Shown here one piece after another: positions 57,692 through 64,000 of a stretch of DNA of 64,000 nt. The stretch is from Aquabacterium sp. (GTDB lineage Bacteria; Pseudomonadota; Gammaproteobacteria; Burkholderiales; Burkholderiaceae_C), in assembly GCF_016234775.1 (NCBI RefSeq), contig NZ_JACRAH010000042.1, forward strand, positions 124,001-188,000, in the 5' to 3' direction. The number at the start of each line of letters is the position of its first letter. Positions within the stretch are counted from its first letter, which is position 1. Below the pieces are notes generated by a model. The model ran no database searches and was not told the DNA's origin. It saw only the letters and a program-made list of their open reading frames with translations. A program made the translations under genes and the position numbers.

Positions 57692-59946
57692 GGGTATCTG
57701 TTTCTCGCCGCCAGTTCCTGATCACGGGGGCGGCCATGTCGGGTGGCCTGTTGGTGGGTTGTGGCAAGCCTTCGGCCTCAGACCGCCTGGGCGACAAGGG
57801 CATCCTGGCTGTGGAGGGCGGCGAGGTCGCACTCAATGGCTGGGTCAAGATCGGGCCCGACGGCAAGGTGACGGTGGCCGTGCCCCGCTCGGAGATGGGG
57901 CAGGGCGTGCTGACCGCCTTGCCCATGCTGCTGGTGGAAGAACTGGACGCGCGCTGGGAAGACGTGCAGGTCGAACAGGCGCCGGTGGCGCAGATCTACG
58001 CCAACGCCACCATGATGCTCAACGTGGTGCCCTTCACCTCGGACGATGACAGCGTGATGGCACGTGTGGCCCGGGCCAGCATGCAGCGCCTGGGTTATGC
58101 CTTGTCCTTGCAGGTGACCGGTGGTTCGGCCAGCGTGCGTGATGCCTGGGAGCCCATGCGCCTTGCCGGTGCCACGGCGCGTGCCATGCTGGTTCAGGCT
58201 GCGGCCACACGCTGGTCGATCACACCGGCGCAGTGCCAGGTGGAGGCGGGCCACGTCATCAACACGAAGACCGGCGCCCGACTGGGCTTTGGCGAGCTGG
58301 CCAAAGATGCCTCTGCCCTGACGCCGCCTCAGGACGTGCGCTTCAAGGATCCGAGCCAGTACAAGCTGATCGGCAAGCCGATGGCGCGGCAGGACATTCC
58401 CGCCAAGGTCAATGGCTCGGCCGAGTTCGGCATCGACGTGAAGCGCGAGGGCATGGTCTATGCCGCCATCGCGCAGCCACCCGTGTTTGGCGCCAAGGTG
58501 GCCAGCGTGGACAGCCAGGCTGCCCTGCAGCGCAAGGGCGTGCTCAAGGTGCTGCAGATCCCGCAGGGTGTGGTGGTCGTGGCCAACAACTGGTGGCGTG
58601 CCAAGCAGGCGCTGGCCGAGGTGAAGATCAGCTATGAGGCTTCGCCCAACGACAAGGTTTCGTCGGCCGATATCCGTCAGCGCTACAAGGACGAACTGGC
58701 GGCCAAGGACGGCTTCACTTATGGCACCCAGGGCGATGCCGATGGGGCCTTCAAGCAGGCGGCCAAGGTGATCGAAGCCGATTACTGGGCGCCTTTCCTG
58801 GCCCATGCCGCGATGGAGCCGATCAATTGCGTGGCCCAGGTGAAGGACGGCCAGGTAGAGGTCTGGTGTTCCACCCAGTCGCCTTCGCTGGCGAAGTGGA
58901 AGGCCTCCCAGGTGGCCGGGGTGGACTCGGACAAGGTCAAGCTGCATGTGCCTTTCCTCGGTGGTGGTTTTGGCCGACGCCTGGAGGTCGACATGGTCGA
59001 GCAGGCCGTGGCCATTGCCAAACAGCTCGATGGCAAGCCGGTCAAGCTGGTGTGGACGCGTGAAGAGGACATGCAGCACGACATGTACCGGCCCGCGGCG
59101 CTGTCGGTGTTCCGTGCCGCCGTGGATGCCAAGGGTCGCGTGACGGCCTGGTCCAACCGCGTGGCGGCACAGTCGGTGAGCTTTGATTCGGTCAGGCGCC
59201 TGATGCCCGCTGCGGCATCGAACGCCATGCCCGACAAGAATCAGATCGAAGGCGCGTTCGACATCCCCTACGATTTCGACAGCATCTCGGTTCGCCAGAT
59301 CCGGCCCGAGACCCATGTGCCGGTGGGCTCGTGGCGCAGCGTGGGCCATTCCTACAACGCCTTCTTCACCGAGAGCTTTGTGGATGAACTGGCCTGGGCC
59401 GTGAGGCAGGATCCCTACGCCTATCGCCGCAGTTTGCTGGGCAAGCATCCCCGTCATCTGGCCGTGCTCGATCTGGCCGCCAGCAAGGCAGGCTGGGGCA
59501 AGCCCTTGCCTGCCGGACGCGCGCGCGGCATCGCCCTGCATGAGTCGTTTGGCTCCATCTGCGCGGAAGTGGCCGAGGTGTCGGTGGAAGGTGGGCAAGT
59601 GAAAGTGCACCGTGTGGTGTGCGTCATCGATTGCGGCACCGTGGTCAACCCCGACACGGTGGAAGCCCAGATGCAGAGCTCGATCGTGTATGGCTTGAGT
59701 GCCGCGCTGTTTGGCGAGATCACCATTGCGAACGGACGTGTCGAGCAGACCAGCTTCCCCTCCTACGATGCGGTACACATGGCGCAGATGCCGGTGGTGG
59801 AAGCCCACGTCGTGCCCAGCACGGCCGCGCCGGGCGGCGTGGGTGAGCCCGGTACGCCGCCCATCGCACCTGCTGTGACCAATGCGATCTACGCCCTGAC
59901 CAAAAATCGCATTCGCTCGCTGCCCATCAGGCTGGACCATGCATAG
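57688..59946 (+). CDS. Molybdopterin-binding subunit of a molybdenum hydroxylase (IorB type)
   Basis: ATG 57688 overlaps the small-subunit stop. The 752-residue protein begins with a twin-arginine-like signal ([20 protein letters not shown]), so it is probably exported folded with its cofactor. Molybdopterin-binding stretches include [39 protein letters not shown] and the C-terminal [20 protein letters not shown] with its Glu, equivalent to the catalytic base. It oxidises an N-heterocycle or aldehyde with water as oxygen donor. The exact substrate is unknown. Confidence 0.93.
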   Translation: MRVSVSRRQFLITGAAMSGGLLVGCGKPSASDRLGDKGILAVEGGEVALNGWVKIGPDGKVTVAVPRSEMGQGVLTALPMLLVEELDARWEDVQVEQAPVAQIYANATMMLNVVPFTSDDDSVMARVARASMQRLGYALSLQVTGGSASVRDAWEPMRLAGATARAMLVQAAATRWSITPAQCQVEAGHVINTKTGARLGFGELAKDASALTPPQDVRFKDPSQYKLIGKPMARQDIPAKVNGSAEFGIDVKREGMVYAAIAQPPVFGAKVASVDSQAALQRKGVLKVLQIPQGVVVVANNWWRAKQALAEVKISYEASPNDKVSSADIRQRYKDELAAKDGFTYGTQGDADGAFKQAAKVIEADYWAPFLAHAAMEPINCVAQVKDGQVEVWCSTQSPSLAKWKASQVAGVDSDKVKLHVPFLGGGFGRRLEVDMVEQAVAIAKQLDGKPVKLVWTREEDMQHDMYRPAALSVFRAAVDAKGRVTAWSNRVAAQSVSFDSVRRLMPAAASNAMPDKNQIEGAFDIPYDFDSISVRQIRPETHVPVGSWRSVGHSYNAFFTESFVDELAWAVRQDPYAYRRSLLGKHPRHLAVLDLAASKAGWGKPLPAGRARGIALHESFGSICAEVAEVSVEGGQVKVHRVVCVIDCGTVVNPDTVEAQMQSSIVYGLSAALFGEITIANGRVEQTSFPSYDAVHMAQMPVVEAHVVPSTAAPGGVGEPGTPPIAPAVTNAIYALTKNRIRSLPIRLDHA

Positions 59947-61030
59947 CAACGAGCACGAGGTCCTGCAGCAGGCGCTGAGCTGGCATGCGGCCGGGCAGCG
60001 CTGCGTGCTGGTGACAGTGTTGAGTACCTTTGGTGCCAGCCCGCGGCCACCAGGTGCCATGGCCGTGATCAGCGAGCAAGGTTTGATCACGGGCTCTGTC
60101 TCGGGCGGCTGTGTGGAAGATGATCTGGTGCACGAGGTCATGAGCGGTGCACTCTGGGGTGAGCCGCCCGCGGGCGCACCTCGCGTGTTGATGCGGGTTT
60201 ATGGCTGTGATGCGGCCGAGCGCGAGCGCTATCGCCTGCCTTGTGGCAATGCACTGCGCCTGGCCATCGAACCCTTCTGGGACGTGGCACAGGCCGAGCT
60301 GGCCTTGGTCGCCATCCGTGCGCAGCAACTGGTGTGCAAGCGACTGGACTATGCGAGTGGCCGTGCCACCCTGACGCCCGCTCAAGACGTGCGTGATTTC
60401 AGTGACGACGAACTGGGCTTTACCGCCGTTCTGGGGCCACGACACCGCCTGCTGCTCATCGGTGCCACCGAGGTCAGCCGCTACCTGCTGCCGATCGCGC
60501 AGTCGCTGGGCTATGCCGTGAGCATCTGCGACCCGCGTACCGAGTACACCGGCGCGTGGCAGGAGCCTGGCGCCACGCAGCTGGCCGGCATGCCCGATGA
60601 CGTGGTGATGGGGTTCGGGTGTGACGAGCGCACGGCGGTGGTCACCGTCACGCACGATCCCAAGCTGGACGATCTGGCCTTGATGGAGGCTTTGCGCACG
60701 CCCGCCTTTTATGTGGGCGCCTTGGGCTCCAGCATCACCACCGCGCGGCGCAAGGACAGGCTGCGTCAGTTCGATCTGAATGCTGAACAGGTGAGCCTGC
60801 TGCGTGGACCGGTCGGCCTGCCCATTGGCTCCCGCTCGCCTGCCGAGATAGCCGTGTCCATTGCCGCCGAGCTGATCCAGGTTCGGCGCCTGCTTGAAAC
60901 AGGTGAAGACCCCTTTGAGGCCCGTCGTGCACAGCCGGACTGGATGCCGGCATCGGGCTCGCAAGCCGCTTGTGCCTTGAGCGACGAATCACGCCCACAG
61001 CCCGTGCCCACCACGCCCTCGACAGCATGA
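59939..61030 (+). CDS. XdhC-family molybdenum cofactor insertion protein
   Basis: This is a 363-residue protein. The N-terminal XdhC/CoxI domain has PRPPGAMAVISEQG and GSVSGGCVEDDLVHEV with the conserved Cys. The Rossmann domain includes LLLIGATEVSRYLLPIA, SICDPR, TVTHDPKLDDLAL, FYVGALGS and GLPIGSRSPAEIAVSIAAEL. XdhC proteins bind sulfurated molybdenum cofactor and load it into the apo-hydroxylase, here the IorAB enzyme. It overlaps iorB by 8 bp and the MocA-like gene by 4 bp. Confidence 0.92.
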   Translation: MHSNEHEVLQQALSWHAAGQRCVLVTVLSTFGASPRPPGAMAVISEQGLITGSVSGGCVEDDLVHEVMSGALWGEPPAGAPRVLMRVYGCDAAERERYRLPCGNALRLAIEPFWDVAQAELALVAIRAQQLVCKRLDYASGRATLTPAQDVRDFSDDELGFTAVLGPRHRLLLIGATEVSRYLLPIAQSLGYAVSICDPRTEYTGAWQEPGATQLAGMPDDVVMGFGCDERTAVVTVTHDPKLDDLALMEALRTPAFYVGALGSSITTARRKDRLRQFDLNAEQVSLLRGPVGLPIGSRSPAEIAVSIAAELIQVRRLLETGEDPFEARRAQPDWMPASGSQAACALSDESRPQPVPTTPSTA

Positions 61031-61614
61031 GTGTGGCGGGCTTGATCCTGGCTGCTGGACAAGGCGTTCGCTTTGGCTCGGACAAGCGCCTGGCCGTGTT
61101 GCCGGACGGGCGCACCATGCTGGAGGCCGCGCTGCAGCCCTACGCGGGTCTTTGCGAGCCCTTGCTGGTGGTGATCAGGCCCGATGATGATGGGGCGCGT
61201 GATCTCGCTCTGTCATGCGGTGCGCAGGTGGTGACCTGTGCCGATGCGGCATCGGGCATGGGTCATTCCGTGGCGCAGGGTGCTCGCGCCTTGATGAGCA
61301 TGACGGGGTTGGACGGCGTGATCATCGGCCTGGCCGACATGCCCTGGGTGACGCGCGCCACCGTGCAATCACTGCAACAAGCCTTGCTGCAGACGGGGCA
61401 ACCCGTCGTGCCCGTGTACCGCGGCAAACTCGGGCAACCGCGTGGCCTGCCAGTGAGCCGTTTGCCGGATCTGGCGCTGCTCAAGGGCGATCAAGGCGCA
61501 CGCCACATGCTGGATTGGCAGCGCGATGCGGTGCCCGTCACTGTGGACGATGCGGGCGTGCTGTTCGATGTGGACAGACCTGAAGATTTGCGGACATCCC
61601 CCGTCGCTCCCTGA
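61027..61614 (+). CDS. MocA-like molybdenum cofactor nucleotidyltransferase
   Basis: ATG 61027 overlaps the xdhC stop (ATGA). The 195-residue product opens with the nucleotidyltransferase motif LILAAGQGVRFGSDKRLAVL (about residues 6-25). It continues with IIGLADMPWVT, the metal-binding Asp motif, and ends with the fold's FDVDRPEDL. MocA-type enzymes attach CMP to molybdopterin, giving the cytosine dinucleotide used by IorAB-like enzymes. This completes the operon: two structural subunits, XdhC and MocA-like. A weak 7-bp hairpin lies downstream at 61705-61722. Confidence 0.88.
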   Translation: MSVAGLILAAGQGVRFGSDKRLAVLPDGRTMLEAALQPYAGLCEPLLVVIRPDDDGARDLALSCGAQVVTCADAASGMGHSVAQGARALMSMTGLDGVIIGLADMPWVTRATVQSLQQALLQTGQPVVPVYRGKLGQPRGLPVSRLPDLALLKGDQGARHMLDWQRDAVPVTVDDAGVLFDVDRPEDLRTSPVAP

Positions 61615-61737
61615 TTGTTGATCCAGATCGCGCGCCAGGGCTGGCACTGCGCCCAGGTATGACCGTGCTTGTAACATCGGGCCTGTGGCCCTGCTGTTGG
61701 GCCGGGAAGGCGAGGGCCTTCCAACCGAGACACAAGC

Positions 61738-64000
61738 ATGAGCGCTGAGCAAGCAACTCCTTCTTCCGGACAAGGCGCGTGGTCGCGCTGGCGCCGCCCT
61801 CTGGCCATCGTGGCGGCCTTGGCCGTGCTGTGGACGTTGCTCGTCGGCATGTGGTTGCCAGGCTGGTTGCGCCCCCGCATCGAGCAGGCTGCGGCGCAAG
61901 CCTTGGGCACGCCCGTGAGCCTGCAGGCCTTGCAGATCAGCCCCTGGCGGGGTGAGGTGGTACTGGATGGCCTGGCCGTGGGGCCAACGGCCGCGCCCAT
62001 GCTGCGCATCCAGCGCGCCCAGGCGCAGATCTCGCTGGAATCCATCTGGCGCCTGGCCCCGGTGCTGAGGCGTGTGCGCATTGACAAGCCCGATATCTGG
62101 ATCGAACGCCAGAGTACTGAACGCTTCAATTTCTCAGCCGTGCTGGACAAGCTCACGGCGCCATCCCCCCAGCCGCAAAAGGATGATGAACCCGCACACT
62201 TCGCCGTGTTCAACATCGAGGTGAACGAAGGCCTGGTGCGCTACAGCGACCGTGTCCTGAACCAGGAACACCGCGTTGATCGGTTGCGCATCGGCGTGCC
62301 CTTTGTGTCCAACCTGCCCAGCTTCGTCAACGTCGACGTGAAGCCGCAATTGAGCGCACGCGTGGACGGCAGTGCCTTGTCCATCGTGGGCGACACCTTG
62401 CCCTTTACTGAAGGCATGCGCTCCGCCGTGCACCTCAAGTGGGATGGCGTGGACGTGCCGCATTGGGTCAAGGTGGTGCAGCCCTTTGTGCCGCAACCCT
62501 GGGCGATGTCTGCCACAGACGGGCGGCTGGATGCCGACCTCACCCTGAAGTTTGAAGAACGTAAGCCGCCTGCCGTGCCCAAACTCAGCATCGAAGGTGG
62601 ACTCAAGCTGAGCAAGCTGGCCTTGAGCCTGCCGCATGCGCCTGAACTGGGGCAAGTGGAGGCAGGCTGGCAGACGCTCGATATCCAGGGTCTGGATGCC
62701 CAGCCTCTGGAGCGTCAGGTCAAGCTCGGCGCAGTCTTGCTGGACGGGGTGCAATGGCGCAATCGCCCGCTGACAGGCAAGAAGGGTGAGCCCAAGCCGG
62801 TGGTGATACCGGCAAGCCAGCAGGACTCGGCATCGAGCCCCAAGGCTTCACCCGCCTCGACATCAACGACCACGTCTGGCACCAGCCCTTGGTCATGGCA
62901 GATCGGCCAACTTCAGTTCAACCTGGCTCGGTTGGACGCACAAACCCAGGCCACACAGGCCTGGCCCGTGATCGACCTTTTGCGTCTCAAGGTGGAAGGC
63001 TTGAGCAGCCAGGCCAAGGCCGCGCCAGCCACCTGGCAGCTGAACCTGCACGACGAGCACGACGCCAGCCTGCTGGCGCAAGGCCATGTACATGCGGCCC
63101 GGCAGATGGTGGACATGCAGCTCAACCTCAGCAAGGCACAAATCAGCCCCTGGCTGGCACCGTTGGCCGATTCGCTGAAGCTGCCCTTGCGTGTTGAGCA
63201 GGGCCAGCTGGCGGTGCAGGCTCAGCTCAATGCCCGCTTGAAGGCCGCATCGGCGCTGGAGCCAGCCGAGGCGCGCCTCATCGCTGGCCACGTGGCGATC
63301 AGCCAGTTGCGTGCGCCTGCCTCGCAGAAGGGGATCGCTGACAAGGTCTTGCTCGATGAACTGTCCCTCGATGGCATACAGGTCCAGCTGGACTTGGGTG
63401 AGGGGGCTGCCCTCAGAACTGTGAGCGCCGACAAGCTGACCCTCAACAAGCTGGATGCCGCTGTGACGCGTGGTGCCCGTGGCGAGTGGCTGGGCATGGC
63501 GCCATCCAGCGCACCACCCGCCAGCAAGCTCGCAGAACGTGCAAGTGACAAACGAGGTCAAACGGCCCCCGCGCCTCAGTTCACACTCAAGGAGCTGTAT
63601 TGCCGCGCCTGCCAGTTTGCCTTCAAGGATCAGGGCGTGAGCCCGGCCGCCGCGTTCGAGCTGCATCAGACCGATCTGCATCTGGCGGATCTCAGCCAGG
63701 ACTTGAGCCGCCCGATCGCGCTGGATCTGGACACGCTCGCACAAGGCAAGGGGCGCGTGCGCATCAAGGGTACCGTCAAGCCGCAGCCTGTTCAGGTGGA
63801 TGCCCGCGTCCACGTGGCCAGCCTGGACTTGCGCGCCATCCAGCCCTATATCGACCCGATGGTCAACATCACCCTCGCCGGCGCCAAAGCCCAGATGGAT
63901 GGGCAGTTCAAGCTGCAGATGCCGCCCAACAGCGGCATGCAGGTGCGCTACAAGGGCCGCGTGGGCCTGACCGATGTGCGCGTGCTGGACCGCGTCAACG
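61738..64000 (+). CDS. DUF748/AsmA-like envelope protein, 5' part
   Basis: The frame opens at ATG 61738 and has no stop before the window ends, so 754 codons are visible and the rest lies outside. One membrane helix near the N-terminus (LAIVAALAVLWTLLVGMWLP) anchors a very long periplasmic part. Repeated beta strands and VNEGLVRYSDRVLNQEHRVD, DKLTAPSPQP and LPFTEG are typical of DUF748, related to AsmA proteins that bridge the envelope and move or shelter phospholipids. A CxxC pair (YCRACQFAF) occurs near residue 621. It is separate from the hydroxylase operon by 123 bp. Confidence 0.88.
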   Translation, partial: MSAEQATPSSGQGAWSRWRRPLAIVAALAVLWTLLVGMWLPGWLRPRIEQAAAQALGTPVSLQALQISPWRGEVVLDGLAVGPTAAPMLRIQRAQAQISLESIWRLAPVLRRVRIDKPDIWIERQSTERFNFSAVLDKLTAPSPQPQKDDEPAHFAVFNIEVNEGLVRYSDRVLNQEHRVDRLRIGVPFVSNLPSFVNVDVKPQLSARVDGSALSIVGDTLPFTEGMRSAVHLKWDGVDVPHWVKVVQPFVPQPWAMSATDGRLDADLTLKFEERKPPAVPKLSIEGGLKLSKLALSLPHAPELGQVEAGWQTLDIQGLDAQPLERQVKLGAVLLDGVQWRNRPLTGKKGEPKPVVIPASQQDSASSPKASPASTSTTTSGTSPWSWQIGQLQFNLARLDAQTQATQAWPVIDLLRLKVEGLSSQAKAAPATWQLNLHDEHDASLLAQGHVHAARQMVDMQLNLSKAQISPWLAPLADSLKLPLRVEQGQLAVQAQLNARLKAASALEPAEARLIAGHVAISQLRAPASQKGIADKVLLDELSLDGIQVQLDLGEGAALRTVSADKLTLNKLDAAVTRGARGEWLGMAPSSAPPASKLAERASDKRGQTAPAPQFTLKELYCRACQFAFKDQGVSPAAAFELHQTDLHLADLSQDLSRPIALDLDTLAQGKGRVRIKGTVKPQPVQVDARVHVASLDLRAIQPYIDPMVNITLAGAKAQMDGQFKLQMPPNSGMQVRYKGRVGLTDVRVLDRVN

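Noticed and set aside
57778-60141. A 787-codon open frame on the minus strand opposite the molybdopterin subunit
   Set aside because: It lies antisense to a strongly supported enzyme gene, is rich in His, Arg and Gly as expected of a GC-rich shadow, and shows no family motifs.

Overview
The window is GC-rich and its gene families point to a betaproteobacterium of the order Burkholderiales (inference). Supporting families are CzcCBA with CzcI, a CadR-type regulator, an SHP/diheme cytochrome cluster, a PEP-CTERM secreted hydrolase, the PA2778/PA2779 pair and a two-domain PutA. It divides at about 28.04 kb into an accessory left part and a right part that looks like ordinary chromosome.

Bases 1-28041 look like two integrative elements in tandem at the 3' end of a tRNA-Pro(CGG) gene; the intact tRNA would lie left of the window. 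Island 1 (window start to about 21359) ends with a tyrosine integrase and a 3' tRNA-Pro fragment. Its own cargo is a DNA-binding protein divergent from a zinc-finger AAA+ ATPase, some lipoproteins, a zinc-ribbon membrane protein and an XRE regulator. Nested inside is a 14.5-kb heavy-metal unit (2713-17253) bounded by IS21-type inverted termini and an exact 6-bp target duplication (ATAGAA). The unit holds an istB gene, a broken IS3-type transposase, a His-tailed EamA permease, czcICBA, a Zn/Cd/Pb P-type ATPase, cadR and a methyltransferase, but no istA. Island 2 (21338-28041) carries a second tyrosine integrase, a ParB-like protein with a small partner, a serine recombinase, and a C5 DNA methyltransferase overlapping a PD-(D/E)XK endonuclease. 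It is closed by a 30-bp direct repeat of the tRNA end, followed by the probable native tRNA terminator.

Bases 28042-64000 hold: chromate transporter ChrA; a catalase-like heme protein; an OafA-type acyltransferase; a PEP-CTERM GDSL hydrolase; a phytochelatin-synthase-like peptidase; an SHP - diheme cytochrome c - cytochrome b561 - response regulator - histidine kinase operon; a CLC transporter of probable fluoride type; a secreted CocE-type hydrolase; thiolase and enoyl-CoA hydratase; the PA2779/PA2778 pair; a hydratase-TetR-SDR locus with two matching operators; PutA; and a cell-envelope group (serine hydrolase fused to a NamZ-type domain, DUF4015 glycosidase, polysaccharide deacetylase). 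The window ends with a molybdenum hydroxylase operon (2Fe-2S subunit, molybdopterin subunit, XdhC, MocA-like) divergent from a TetR gene, and the start of a DUF748/AsmA-like protein.

Metal and redox stress recur on both sides of the island boundary: czc/cad in the transposon-like unit, and chrA, the phytochelatin-synthase-like protein and the cytochrome cluster in the chromosomal part. The most noteworthy structure is the cargo-bearing IS21-type unit nested in a tandem tRNA-Pro island.
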